Origin: a virus
Length of the DNA stretch: 29,231 nt
Virus record (IMG/VR): IMGVR_UViG_3300011115_000397
Location: 1-29,231 of that record
Strand: one strand, 5' to 3'
Position 1 is the stretch's first letter. Each line of letters starts with the position of its first letter. Shown here one piece after another: positions 17,321 through 23,305 of this stretch. The notes beneath the pieces were generated by a model. That model searched no databases and had not been told where the DNA came from. It saw nothing but the letters and a program-made list of their open reading frames with translations. The translations under genes were made by a program, and so were the position numbers.

Positions 17321-17327
17321 TGTTATC

Positions 17328-19208
17328 CTATCCGTATTGTTGCGACCACTGGTCAGCGATTGCTTCATCTAAATTGATAGAGCCTCTTTGTGCCCTTTGT
17401 GCTCGTGTTGCCCAGCGATTATTAGTGTAAGAACCAATCCGTGTGGACTGTTGCATCAGTTCGCGGATGCGAATGACTGCAAACCACAGTGCCATTACGC
17501 AGTCTGTAGGGTTTCGTGTGTCAGGTTTCCAGGTAATCAACTCTTGAACTAATGTCTTAAGACCTTCAGAGCCTTCATTACTTGGTAGTTCAATCAGGTT
17601 GTTATCTTGGAATCGTCCATCTCGTGTGTTGCCAAAGAGCATTGCCATTGACGCTACACCAAAAGAGGTGTCCCACTTGTTCTTGCCTGTAAAGTGTGAG
17701 TTGAGTTGACATCCGTGAGAAGCAAGATAGTTTCTCAAGTTGTCATCTAGTGCATAAGCCTTCTGGTGTGCGTTGATTTCAATACGCAGTTCTTGTGGCT
17801 TGTACTTAACGACCCATTCTTCAATCAGGTCTTGAATTTTTTGTGGTGATGGTTCAGTCATATTGACACAATCCAGCACGTAAATTTTTCCATCAGCCTT
17901 GTTGTATGTGCAAACTACTGCACCTGTAGCACCTGCCATAGCAGGGTCAAGTCCGATGATGGTGTAAGCGCCCTCAATGTAGTTAGGGTGTCCAGGTGTT
18001 CCAGGCTTTAATGGACCACGCTTTCGCATTCCGTTGACGGAACCTGCGATACAGGAAGGGCTAAAGATTGAATCTTCGGTGACATCTTCTTGTTGGTAGA
18101 CCATAGCCCATACAGATGGGGATACCTGAGAGCGACGCTTAAAGAGAGAAGGTCCATCCCACTTGGGATAATTTCCATTTGGTAGCGCATCATCCTTGTC
18201 GTTTTCTTGCTGGTCAGTTTCTGCCCACAGGGTCTTCCAGTTTTCAGGTTTCTCATCAAACTCTAAAACCGCTGGCATTGCACAGTAGGTGAAAGGGGAA
18301 ACCCCACCTGACCATTGTCCTGGGTCACGCAGCATCTTGTATAAGTCAACTGGTGCCACTCTGGTTCCAACGATAATTAACTTACCGTGTCGACCAAGAC
18401 GGGTAATAACTTCTTTCTGAAGCCATTCCATCTGCTTTTCCCACTCGTGGGCATTTGCACCCATCACAGCATCGTCGATGATAATCAAGTCAGCACGGGC
18501 ACCATAAATCTGAGAACCAAGACCTAAGGCTTGGACCGTAGGGTCCTTTTCGCCAGAGTCGCGTCCTGTTCCTAGGTAAATCATATCTGCCGACCATTGA
18601 GTCGAATCTGCCTTGTAACCCCCATTAGGACCAAAAGCGGTCTGGAGTTTCATATAGGCTGGGTGGCTAAGTCTTGTCTTGATTGCACCAAGGAACTTAC
18701 GAGCCATACCCTGAGTCTTAGAGACGATGATGACTCTAGTGTTAGGGTCAGTGACAATCTTGTAGGTTACATAGTTAGTCGTAATCGTAGTCGACTTGGC
18801 GTGCTCTGGGGGTACGTTGATAAGTACACGGTCAGGTTCACCTGGCTCATATGTCATATTTGCGGGCATCCACCGAGGCTCAATGCCTTCCATCAGGTCT
18901 AGCCAGTTCAACTGGTGGGGGAAGAGTTTAGAGTCTAAGAACTGCTCACAGAAGTCGGGGAAGGAAATATCTTTAAGTTCCTTCAGGTCAGCCTTGACCC
19001 CTTTGCCAGCAAGTCTGGCTTTATCAGCCCGTTCCTTGAAGTCAGCATCCTGCATTGACCATTGGCGGAAGGTGACATCGTTACGCCCCACGGCTGCCAT
19101 AGCAGCGGTAATAGTTGCACCCTGTTCGAGAAGTTGGAGCATACGCTCCTGGGCTTCCTTCTTTGAGATGTTTTGTATCCCTGGTTTGCGTCCCATTTGG
19201 TGTCCCAT
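17328..19208 (-). CDS. terL: Terminase large subunit with N-terminal HTH
   Basis: A 626-residue packaging motor and nuclease. Residues 28-60 resemble a homeodomain-like HTH (GATITAAMAAVGRNDVTFRQ), as in small terminases, and no separate small subunit is seen. The ATPase has Walker A NVPPEHAKST (131-140), Walker B LIIIDD (241-246) and coupling motif IIVGTR (278-283). The RNase H-like nuclease has D421 in IGLDPAMAG, E477 in RIEINAHQ and D569 in PTDCVMALW. ATG 19208 is used, but ATG 19196 with GGGACACCAA upstream is an equal alternative that loses only four residues. First gene of the leftward late operon. Confidence 0.93.
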   Translation of the reverse strand: MGHQMGRKPGIQNISKKEAQERMLQLLEQGATITAAMAAVGRNDVTFRQWSMQDADFKERADKARLAGKGVKADLKELKDISFPDFCEQFLDSKLFPHQLNWLDLMEGIEPRWMPANMTYEPGEPDRVLINVPPEHAKSTTITTNYVTYKIVTDPNTRVIIVSKTQGMARKFLGAIKTRLSHPAYMKLQTAFGPNGGYKADSTQWSADMIYLGTGRDSGEKDPTVQALGLGSQIYGARADLIIIDDAVMGANAHEWEKQMEWLQKEVITRLGRHGKLIIVGTRVAPVDLYKMLRDPGQWSGGVSPFTYCAMPAVLEFDEKPENWKTLWAETDQQENDKDDALPNGNYPKWDGPSLFKRRSQVSPSVWAMVYQQEDVTEDSIFSPSCIAGSVNGMRKRGPLKPGTPGHPNYIEGAYTIIGLDPAMAGATGAVVCTYNKADGKIYVLDCVNMTEPSPQKIQDLIEEWVVKYKPQELRIEINAHQKAYALDDNLRNYLASHGCQLNSHFTGKNKWDTSFGVASMAMLFGNTRDGRFQDNNLIELPSNEGSEGLKTLVQELITWKPDTRNPTDCVMALWFAVIRIRELMQQSTRIGSYTNNRWATRAQRAQRGSINLDEAIADQWSQQYG

Positions 19209-19368
19209 CTAAAAGTATCTTACCTGGAATTACCCCAGCCAGTCGGTAAACTGGTGCCTCTTATGGGAGCCAAGTAAGAAATCTCGTTGCCCTCTGTTGG
19301 GTATAAAGCGGTCTAATAACGCCTATTGCCGAACGGCATAACTCTGGCGTTTACTCAACATTAGTTCA

Positions 19369-19457
19369 GTTAGTTATTTATATATTATAACTAACGAACG
19401 AGCGTAGTCCCAAACGAAGCGAGTTCGTTTAGAACTTAGATGATTAATTATCATCTA
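19369..19457. repeat. Three consecutive perfect hairpins
   Basis: GTTAGTTAT (19369-19377) pairs with ATAACTAAC (19387-19395) around TTATATATT. AAACGAA (19412-19418) pairs with TTCGTTT (19424-19430) around GCGAG. TAGATGAT (19437-19444) pairs with ATCATCTA (19450-19457) around TAATT. A fourth, GAACAC/GTGTTC, lies at 19489-19503. The clustering suggests a protein-binding or strand-opening region, possibly an origin. Confidence 0.6.
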
Positions 19458-19520
19458 TATAAGATAACCTGTTGGAAGTGCCAAAACCGAACACTCTGTG
19501 TTCATATATTTTTATAAGGG

Positions 19521-19554
19521 GGGCTATATATATAAAAGCCCTGGTCACAGGGCT
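19521..19554 (+). promoter_or_regulatory. Mutually exclusive hairpins
   Basis: AGCCCTG (19537-19543) can pair with CAGGGCT (19548-19554) around GTCA, giving a 7-bp stem. The same AGCCC can instead pair with GGGCT at 19521-19525 across a TA-rich loop. Such competing pairings occur in attenuators, but there is no T-run and no gene follows for 500 bases, so the role is open. Confidence 0.4.
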
Positions 19555-19685
19555 ATTAAAGGAATATAACAGGAATTTTAGTTGTGACTATATATACATA
19601 TAGACTGACGAATTTAACCAATGCCCCCTCAAATCATCCTGACGGCTGATGTTTCGGGAACTCTCTACCTATACCTGACCCTTAG

Positions 19686-19723
19686 ACATACCCTGAAGGT
19701 ATGTTTACTTTACATAATGTAAA
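19686..19723. repeat. Two adjacent inverted repeats
   Basis: ACATACC (19686-19692) and GGTATGT (19698-19704) flank CTGAA. Five bases on, TTTACAT and ATGTAAA (19709-19723) form a 15-base near-perfect palindrome with a single central A. The second is symmetrical enough to be a dimeric regulator operator. Confidence 0.5.
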
Positions 19724-19946
19724 TTAATATGGATTATCTTGGCACTAAATGGAATTGCAATCCCTTAAAGGATTGGGTGACTATCTCCCCAACCGTGTCG
19801 CTATTCCCCCCTTGTTATATATTGACCCCTCAATCCTTGACCGATTAATCCCAAGGGTTCCGAAATGGTTGAAAGTTAAACTACTTTAGACCCTTGCTAA
19901 TTGTCGACAAATCAACAAAAGACCCCCAAGCCACAGAGGGGGAAAG

Positions 19947-19962
19947 TGTGACGGACATCACA
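19947..19962. promoter_or_regulatory. CRP/GlxR-type operator (site 1)
   Basis: TGTGACGGACATCACA fits the TGTGA-N6-TCACA consensus of the cAMP-receptor-protein family with both half sites perfect. In actinobacteria this site is used by GlxR and mycobacterial CRP. Its centre lies 32 bases before the centre of the TTGACA box at 19984-19989, an activator-like distance. Confidence 0.6.
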
Positions 19963-19983
19963 TAAGTTGAGCGTGTTCAATAC

Positions 19984-20012
19984 TTGACAAGCCTGTCCAA
20001 GCGTGGGAGACT
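19984..20012 (+). promoter_or_regulatory. Candidate early promoter P1
   Basis: A perfect TTGACA (19984-19989) lies downstream of the CRP-type site and 75 bases before the first early gene. The -10 position after a 17-base spacer reads GAGACT, a weak match; a nearby GACTTAAGTC palindrome (20009-20018) overlaps it. A weak -10 with an upstream activator site is consistent with activator dependence. Confidence 0.45.
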
Positions 20013-20063
20013 TAAGTCATAAGGGTAAAGCACTAGGCAGAACCCAAACGACAGGGGAAAAAA

Positions 20064-20249
20064 ATGAAACTAATCCTTACAGAAAACCAACTAGATTTGA
20101 TTCAAACCGCGATTGAATGGGCTCACGGGTCTTGCGCGGGGGTCACAAAAGACCAAGACGAAGACCTCTACGAATACCACAAGAAGTTCCTAATCCTAGA
20201 CGAACAAGTAATGAGACAAGTTCGCAAGGCATACGCCAAAAAGAACTAG
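20064..20249 (+). CDS. First early gene, hypothetical 61-residue protein
   Basis: Starts at ATG 20064 behind an AGGGGA ribosome binding site and an A-run. It reads MKLILTENQLDLIQTAIEWA then an acidic middle (TKDQDEDLYEYHKKF) and a basic end (RQVRKAYAKKN). It is a predicted all-helical soluble protein with one Cys and no known motif. As the first gene after the candidate early promoter it is a likely immediate-early host-takeover factor, though this is inferred from position alone. Its GC is well above that of the structural genes (34 of 60 bases at 20101-20160). Confidence 0.6.
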   Translation: MKLILTENQLDLIQTAIEWAHGSCAGVTKDQDEDLYEYHKKFLILDEQVMRQVRKAYAKKN

Positions 20250-20257
20250 GCAAGACC

Positions 20258-20311
20258 GCCCCCGCGCTACGGGCTACGGGTTCACAACCCGACGGGGGCA
20301 CTAGGTAGGGC
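20258..20311 (+). promoter_or_regulatory. Structured leader A with shared GCAC motif
   Basis: GCCCCCG (20258-20264) pairs with CGGGGGC (20293-20299), enclosing a CGGGTT/AACCCG hairpin (20277-20291). It runs into GCACTAGGTAGGGC (20298-20311), a motif also seen, with few changes, at 20030-20044 and 20586-20600, each time 20-36 bases before an early gene. A stem GGGCA/TGCCC follows. Possibly an RNA element controlling early translation or transcription. Confidence 0.45.
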
Positions 20312-20346
20312 AACAATGCCCGCCTTATGATGGGAGAATATGCAAA

Positions 20347-20520
20347 ATGATTAACTACTTGACAACTTGGGCACAAGTTACAGCAGACGCATACAACACG
20401 GGCAACCTAGCCCTCTTCGTTTGGGGCATTGGGGCGCAAGTTCTACCCTTTGCCGTGATTGGCTTAGTTCTTGCAGGTGTAGGCGTTTGGGCTTTTAAGA
20501 TGTGGGAGGACAATTTCTAG
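20347..20520 (+). CDS. Small membrane protein, 57 residues
   Basis: ATG 20347 to TAG 20520, with a GGGAG ribosome binding site 10 bases upstream. After a polar N-terminus (MINYLTTWAQVTADAYNTGN) there is a long hydrophobic stretch of about 30 residues (LFVWGIGAQVLPFAVIGLVL) that would cross the membrane once, or fold as a short hairpin, and a short tail KMWEDNF. It stands alone between two structured leaders, so it may be separately controlled. Holin, superinfection-exclusion factor or other membrane effector are all possible; the sequence does not choose between them. Confidence 0.55.
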   Translation: MINYLTTWAQVTADAYNTGNLALFVWGIGAQVLPFAVIGLVLAGVGVWAFKMWEDNF

Positions 20521-20523
20521 GAA

Positions 20524-20539
20524 TGTGACGAAAGTCACA
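20524..20539. promoter_or_regulatory. CRP/GlxR-type operator (site 2)
   Basis: TGTGACGAAAGTCACA is a second TGTGA-N6-TCACA site, sharing TGTGACG with site 1. Its centre is 22 bases from the next TTGACA box, exactly 10 bases (about one helical turn) less than at site 1. It can also fold as a 6-bp stem with a GAAA tetraloop if transcribed. Confidence 0.6.
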
Positions 20540-20550
20540 GCCCCGCACCC

Positions 20551-20600
20551 TTGACAGAGGGCGCAGAGTGCGAGACTCTAGCGGGGCACGGGTAGGAACC
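20551..20600 (+). promoter_or_regulatory. Candidate early promoter P2 and leader motif
   Basis: TTGACA (20551-20556) follows the second CRP-type site. GAGACT recurs at 20572-20577, and GCACGGGTAGGAACC at 20586-20600 is the third copy of the leader motif. As RNA the segment could form a three-way junction: GCCCCGC/GCGGGGC (20540-20546/20581-20587), CCCT/AGGG and AGAGT/ACTCT. The order operator, -35, GAGACT, GCAC motif is the same as at P1, suggesting duplication. Confidence 0.45.
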
Positions 20601-20633
20601 TACCAGAACGACAAACGAACAGGAGAAAATAAA

Positions 20634-20936
20634 GTGAACCAGAGAGACGCAATTCATTACATAGCAACACGCCAAGAGTTCAAGGCAAGTGCACTATCGG
20701 GCAAGGCAGAGCGATACACACCACAGACAGGAAGACTAGATAACCAAGAAACGGCGCGATTAATCGCAGACTTTAACCGTATGACCGCGCTATATGTTGT
20801 TTATTCATACGGCACACCTATCGCTTGGCACTCAATAGAGGGTTGGTATGTAGTAGAGCAAAAGTTCAGCGTGACAACAAGCAAGCACACAAACTATGTT
20901 CGCCGTGCTATTGCAGAAAGTTTGGTGAGCAACTAA
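20634..20936 (+). CDS. Hypothetical early protein, 100 residues
   Basis: I start it at GTG 20634, 8 bases after AGGAG; an upstream in-frame ATG at 20568 lies inside the P2 promoter/leader. It opens (M)NQRDAIHYIATRQEFKASAL, has LDNQETARLIADFNRMTALY, and then a beta-like half (VVYSYGTPIAWHSIEGWYVV) ending in a Ser/Val-rich tail. The YSYGTPIAW and KFSVTTSKHTNYVRRA pattern is familiar from small actinophage proteins, where it is of unknown function. First gene of the continuous overlapping run that extends to 24378. Confidence 0.65.
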   Translation: MNQRDAIHYIATRQEFKASALSGKAERYTPQTGRLDNQETARLIADFNRMTALYVVYSYGTPIAWHSIEGWYVVEQKFSVTTSKHTNYVRRAIAESLVSN

Positions 20937-21109
20937 TGAGCGACAAGTGCGACAAGTGCGGGAATATGGCACGGGTCACCGTGTCGGGGTTTATTGTGGC
21001 GCAGTATCTCTGCGCTAAACACGCGGGTGAATTGTGCCTAAGTGTTGGAGACATAGCGGGACACAGTAAGTTCCTCGCACTCACAGAGGGCGACAGGGTG
21101 AGCGCATAA
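20936..21109 (+). CDS. Zinc-ribbon microprotein (DUF7455-like)
   Basis: A 57-residue protein at ATG 20936 (TAATG overlap). Cysteines at 5 and 8 (CDKCGNMARV) and a second pair LCAKHAGELC give a CxxC...CxxH zinc site. The layout, a CxxC, a short beta hairpin and then a C..H.. pair, resembles the small actinobacterial proteins I recall as DUF7455; the name is tentative. Zinc binding is likely; partner (RNA polymerase, DNA or protein) unknown. Confidence 0.6.
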   Translation: MSDKCDKCGNMARVTVSGFIVAQYLCAKHAGELCLSVGDIAGHSKFLALTEGDRVSA

Positions 21110-21258
21110 TGGACGCATTGCTAACCGCCCTATATTTGGTTTGTTTGTTTGGTTCAGGGTTGCTTATCTCTTACGGATTAGTTAATCTATGGGACGCACA
21201 CAAGCGAGGAATGGAACGCGTAAAAGCATACGACGAACGACAGGGGGGCAACAAATGA
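21109..21258 (+). CDS. Single-span membrane microprotein, 49 residues
   Basis: ATG 21109 (TAATG overlap) to TGA 21258. Residues 4-24 (LLTALYLVCLFGSGLLISYG) form one transmembrane segment, followed by a cytoplasm-type basic, then mixed tail (HKRGMERVKAYDERQGGNK). The inner-side tail is positive, giving a type I-like N-out/C-in orientation. Candidate for membrane takeover or lysis timing; no family recognised. Confidence 0.5.
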   Translation: MDALLTALYLVCLFGSGLLISYGLVNLWDAHKRGMERVKAYDERQGGNK

Positions 21259-21392
21259 AAACAATAAAGGATTGTGTAAGCGATTGGGTTTGGGAAGATT
21301 GCGACATAGAGGGGCACGAGGTGGAATGTTATCGGCAAGTGTGCCCCGATTGTGGCGACACAATGAGCCGAGATTGTGAGGACAGAATATGA
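21255..21392 (+). CDS. Cys-rich microprotein, 45 residues
   Basis: ATG 21255 shares ATGA with the previous stop. It is acidic (DWVWEDCDIEGHEVE) with six Cys, including CPDCG, and an EC...C..C...C spacing that could bind one zinc. It sits in the high-GC half of the cassette (35 of 60 bases at 21301-21360). No family recognised. Confidence 0.5.
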   Translation: MKTIKDCVSDWVWEDCDIEGHEVECYRQVCPDCGDTMSRDCEDRI

Positions 21393-21475
21393 ACGCTTTA
21401 CTTTTGGCAATTCTGCCGATAGTCTTGCTCTGCATTGTAGGAATACTAAACAACGAAACGATAGGAGAAAATTAA
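21389..21475 (+). CDS. Candidate 28-residue membrane peptide
   Basis: ATG 21389 shares ATGA with the previous stop; TAA 21475 is followed directly by the next ATG, and GGAGAAAAT inside its end is the ribosome binding site of that gene. It is almost entirely one hydrophobic helix (MNALLLAILPIVLLCIVGIL) with a short polar tail NNETIGEN. The precise fit between neighbours and clean transmembrane profile argue for a real gene, but at this size chance cannot be excluded. Confidence 0.4.
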   Translation: MNALLLAILPIVLLCIVGILNNETIGEN

Positions 21476-21691
21476 ATGTTAATTTATATTGGAACAACAA
21501 ACACAACAAGCGGAAACCCTCGCCGTGGGTGGCTACGAACTACCGCAACGGGGCAACCTTTGGGGTGGATAGAAGAGGGCTACGAGGGACGCGGGGCTAT
21601 TGCAGGATACGACGACGGCGAGAGTATTAAAATCACCGTAAGTCCCGCAGAATACAAGCGTATTAAGTCAATGGGGGAGCGTGGCAACTAA
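21476..21691 (+). CDS. Hypothetical protein, 71 residues
   Basis: ATG 21476 with GGAGAAAAT upstream, directly abutting the previous stop. The N-terminal half is beta-like (MLIYIGTTNTTSGNPRRGWL) and the rest contains GWIEEGYEGRGAIAGYDDGE and KITVSPAEYKRIKSMG. It looks like a compact beta-rich fold of about 60 residues. No metal motif or membrane segment; family not recognised. One of the better supported small genes because of its strong ribosome binding site and ordered sequence. Confidence 0.6.
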   Translation: MLIYIGTTNTTSGNPRRGWLRTTATGQPLGWIEEGYEGRGAIAGYDDGESIKITVSPAEYKRIKSMGERGN

Positions 21692-21852
21692 TGGAAACCA
21701 CAACGAAACCGCAGAGCATAGACGAATTAGTTACCGCTATCTATGAGGACAACCTCAACCATTTTGAATTTCACGAAAATATGGGGGGCGCAGATTGTAC
21801 CTGCGATATCCACCAAACAATGAAAACTATTGTTAAGTATTGGGGCGAATAA
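21691..21852 (+). CDS. Hypothetical acidic microprotein, 53 residues
   Basis: ATG 21691 to TAA 21852, one-base TAATG overlaps at both ends. The N-terminal part is helical (SIDELVTAIYEDNLNHFEFH) and the later CTCDIHQ with upstream and downstream His (FEFHE, DIHQ) may form a Cys/His metal site. Acidic overall. No family recognised; the coupling pattern supports it as real. Confidence 0.5.
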   Translation: METTTKPQSIDELVTAIYEDNLNHFEFHENMGGADCTCDIHQTMKTIVKYWGE

Positions 21853-21929
21853 TGAATAGCACACTTGCAATTTGTGGAGACTGTCTACGACCTATCAACG
21901 AATGCCAACACGGAAGGAATACAAAATGA
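21852..21929 (+). CDS. Candidate 25-residue zinc-knuckle peptide
   Basis: ATG 21852 (TAATG) to TGA 21929 (ATGA with the next gene). The peptide MNSTLAICGDCLRPINECQH carries CxxC followed by CxxH, enough for one zinc. It contains the next gene's GGAAGG ribosome binding site in its end. Very short; real only if the zinc-knuckle arrangement is more than chance. Confidence 0.4.
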   Translation: MNSTLAICGDCLRPINECQHGRNTK

Positions 21930-22081
21930 ATAAAGAAGAACTACTAACTCAACCAATGGTTGTATGTAAATCTTGCGGTTGGGAAATTATGAGAAGTTCA
22001 GTATGGTTTGAGCCTGTCTGCGATGACTGTGCTATGGACTCACAGATACAACACAACAATGAACAGGGGATAAATGTATGA
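21926..22081 (+). CDS. Zinc-ribbon microprotein, 51 residues
   Basis: ATG 21926 behind GGAAGG, overlapping the previous stop by four bases. It has two CxxC pairs, CKSCGW (14-19) and CDDCAM (32-37), separated by a 14-residue beta hairpin (EIMRSSVWFEPV), the classical four-Cys zinc ribbon. Polar C-terminus. Such proteins bind nucleic acid or polymerase subunits; the partner here is unknown. Confidence 0.6.
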   Translation: MNKEELLTQPMVVCKSCGWEIMRSSVWFEPVCDDCAMDSQIQHNNEQGINV

Positions 22082-22224
22082 ACGAAGAAGAACAACTATC
22101 TTGGAGCGAACTTGCAGAGTTGACACACGAAACACAAGTGGCTAAGTTTAACTGGTGTATGTGTGAAGACAACGAAGGACAAGAGAACCCATACACGGAC
22201 TGCCCAAAGACAGGAGACAACTAA
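22078..22224 (+). CDS. Hypothetical acidic microprotein, 48 residues
   Basis: ATG 22078 shares ATGA with the previous stop; TAA 22224 abuts the next ATG. It is highly acidic (MNEEEQLSWSELAELTHETQ) with three Cys (CMCEDNEGQ... DCPK) that could make part of a metal site. Phage proteins this small and acidic are often DNA mimics or inhibitors, which is only a suggestion here. Confidence 0.5.
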   Translation: MNEEEQLSWSELAELTHETQVAKFNWCMCEDNEGQENPYTDCPKTGDN

Positions 22225-22485
22225 ATGAAACTAAACTCAGTAACCAAAGACGATACTGCCTACGATAAATGGATTAGATTCGAGCACGAAGGACAGGAGT
22301 ACTCGGTAATTCTTCATTGGGATAAATGGGACGGATTCGAGTTACAGTTCACAGAATTACAACGCACTTCAAACTGGATTGAGACACCCGACTGGGCTAT
22401 TGACTGGGAAAACGATGACAACTATTCTTTAGCCTACAAATTAGATGAACTATCAGATGAAACTTTAGAGGAGAGTTACCTATGA
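22225..22485 (+). CDS. Hypothetical acidic protein, 86 residues
   Basis: ATG 22225 directly after the previous TAA, with an AGGAGAC ribosome binding site. It is strongly acidic and aromatic: RFEHEGQEYSVILHWDKWDG, FELQFTELQR, then SNWIETPDWAIDWENDDNYS. Predicted beta-sheet core with a C-terminal helix (AYKLDELSDETLEESYL). About a quarter Asp/Glu and many Trp/Tyr, a composition seen in phage DNA-mimic inhibitors, but no family is recognised. Confidence 0.65.
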   Translation: MKLNSVTKDDTAYDKWIRFEHEGQEYSVILHWDKWDGFELQFTELQRTSNWIETPDWAIDWENDDNYSLAYKLDELSDETLEESYL

Positions 22486-22586
22486 CAACAGAAGAGACGC
22501 AAGCCCTAGCACTAAAGACATTACACGAAGCGATTCAAGCACTCAAGGATTGCGGGTTGATGACAGAGGACAACGAAGATGAGTGA
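22482..22586 (+). CDS. Helical microprotein, 34 residues
   Basis: ATG 22482 to TGA 22586 with four-base ATGA overlap at its start and an eight-base overlap with the next gene. Mostly one amphipathic helix (ETQALALKTLHEAIQALKDC) and an acidic end (TEDNEDE). A GGAGAG ribosome binding site lies in the end of the preceding gene. Function unknown. Confidence 0.45.
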   Translation: MTTEETQALALKTLHEAIQALKDCGLMTEDNEDE

Positions 22587-22728
22587 ACCACAACTCAATG
22601 ACCCTTGGTTCTATGATGACTCAGACTTTATTAAATGCAAGGAATGTAAAGAAGAGTTTGACCACAACACTTACAACTCTTTGACCTGTTCACAATGTGA
22701 AGATGAACAGATAGGAGCAACGAAATGA
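22579..22728 (+). CDS. Zinc-ribbon microprotein, 49 residues
   Basis: ATG 22579 to TGA 22728. After an acidic aromatic start (MSEPQLNDPWFYDDSDFIKC) come CKECKEEF and CSQCEDE, two CxxC pairs 14 residues apart, with DHNTYNSLT between them: a four-Cys zinc ribbon. GGAGCAAC at its end serves the next gene. Function unknown; coupling and cysteine pattern support a real gene. Confidence 0.6.
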   Translation: MSEPQLNDPWFYDDSDFIKCKECKEEFDHNTYNSLTCSQCEDEQIGATK

Positions 22729-22952
22729 CACAACATTTTCAAGTGGTGTATGAAACAAAGGGCGTAAAGGTAGTCAATGTCTGGTTACCAGAGGGCACAG
22801 AATTGCCCGCACAATGGGCAACTATGACCTACACAGAGCAAGACGAATGGCTTTACGAACATCAAGTAGAAGCCAAAACATTATGGCAAGACGAACACCA
22901 AGGGCAAGCAGTTAATGTTTTACCCGTAACCCAATTAAAGGCGGTCATCTAA
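22725..22952 (+). CDS. Hypothetical protein, 75 residues
   Basis: ATG 22725 shares ATGA with the previous stop and has GGAGCAAC upstream. It opens with two beta strands (QHFQVVYETKGVKVVNVWLP), then EGTELPAQWATMTYTEQDEW, then a helix and AVNVLPVTQLKAVI. The soluble alpha/beta layout and the aromatic-acidic middle are familiar from small actinophage proteins placed near whiB genes, but I cannot name a family. It overlaps the WhiB gene by one base, so the two are probably made together. Confidence 0.6.
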   Translation: MTQHFQVVYETKGVKVVNVWLPEGTELPAQWATMTYTEQDEWLYEHQVEAKTLWQDEHQGQAVNVLPVTQLKAVI

Positions 22953-23305
22953 TGCCACTAAAGGATAGAAGTTGGCACGAACAAGGGTTATGTAATGGTC
23001 ATCCTGACGCTGACATATGGCACTATGAGAACTCTATCTTTGAAGACGAACAAAAACTACAAGTCTTGCGAAGCGTAGAGGCTATACAGATATGCAACAT
23101 ATGTCCAGTCAAAGCGCAGTGCCTAGCCCAAGGGTTAGAGCCTGAGAATATGCAGTACACGGGCGGAGCAGGGTCTATATGGGGTGGATTACTGATGAGC
23201 GAACGACATATGCTTAGCACTAAGAAGCCAAGCAATAGAAAACTTATCTCAGAAGTGCGTCATCGTCGGGATGTTAGGCAAACTCTTGCTAAAATATCCA
23301 AATGA
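22952..23305 (+). CDS. whiB: WhiB-like iron-sulfur transcription regulator
   Basis: A 117-residue member of the Wbl family. The four cluster-binding cysteines are C14 (EQGLCNG), C48, C51 and C57 (ICNICPVKAQCLAQGL), in the invariant C...CxxC(5)C order, followed by the GSIWGGL turn (G[I/V]WGG) and a basic C-terminus (KKPSNRKLISEVRHRRDVRQ) that would contact DNA. WhiB proteins bind sigma region 4 of the housekeeping sigma factor and are known almost only from actinobacteria and their phages. In phages, WhiB homologues have been linked to control of host genes and superinfection. One-base TAATG start overlap; ATGA overlap with the lytic enzyme gene. Confidence 0.92.
   Translation: MPLKDRSWHEQGLCNGHPDADIWHYENSIFEDEQKLQVLRSVEAIQICNICPVKAQCLAQGLEPENMQYTGGAGSIWGGLLMSERHMLSTKKPSNRKLISEVRHRRDVRQTLAKISK

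Larger units (their letters stand above)
19209..20063. other. Divergent control region without a convincing gene (candidate origin)
   Basis: This 855-base stretch separates the two divergent units. The only plus-strand frame of note (ATG 19621, 33 codons) lacks a ribosome binding site. Instead there are many short perfect hairpins, two AT-rich runs (19370-19390, 19510-19540) and alternating TA stretches. CCAGT/ACTGG (19239-19254) forms a leader hairpin for the terminase mRNA. CCCCC/GGGGG (19923-19942) is a weak stem whose minus-strand side is followed by TCTTTTG. A replication origin or packaging site would fit here, but no iterons or known origin boxes were recognised. Confidence 0.5.

Noticed and set aside
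19621-19722. 33-codon plus-strand frame in the control region
   Set aside because: No ribosome binding site, runs through two inverted repeats and has no recognisable sequence.
19922-19942. CCCCC/GGGGG stem as an intrinsic terminator
   Set aside because: Only 5 bp with a 10-base loop; the T-rich side is on the minus strand where no gene ends nearby.
20258-20299. tRNA-like 7-bp GC stem with a TTCACAA loop
   Set aside because: Only 42 bases between the stem ends; there is no room for D and anticodon arms.
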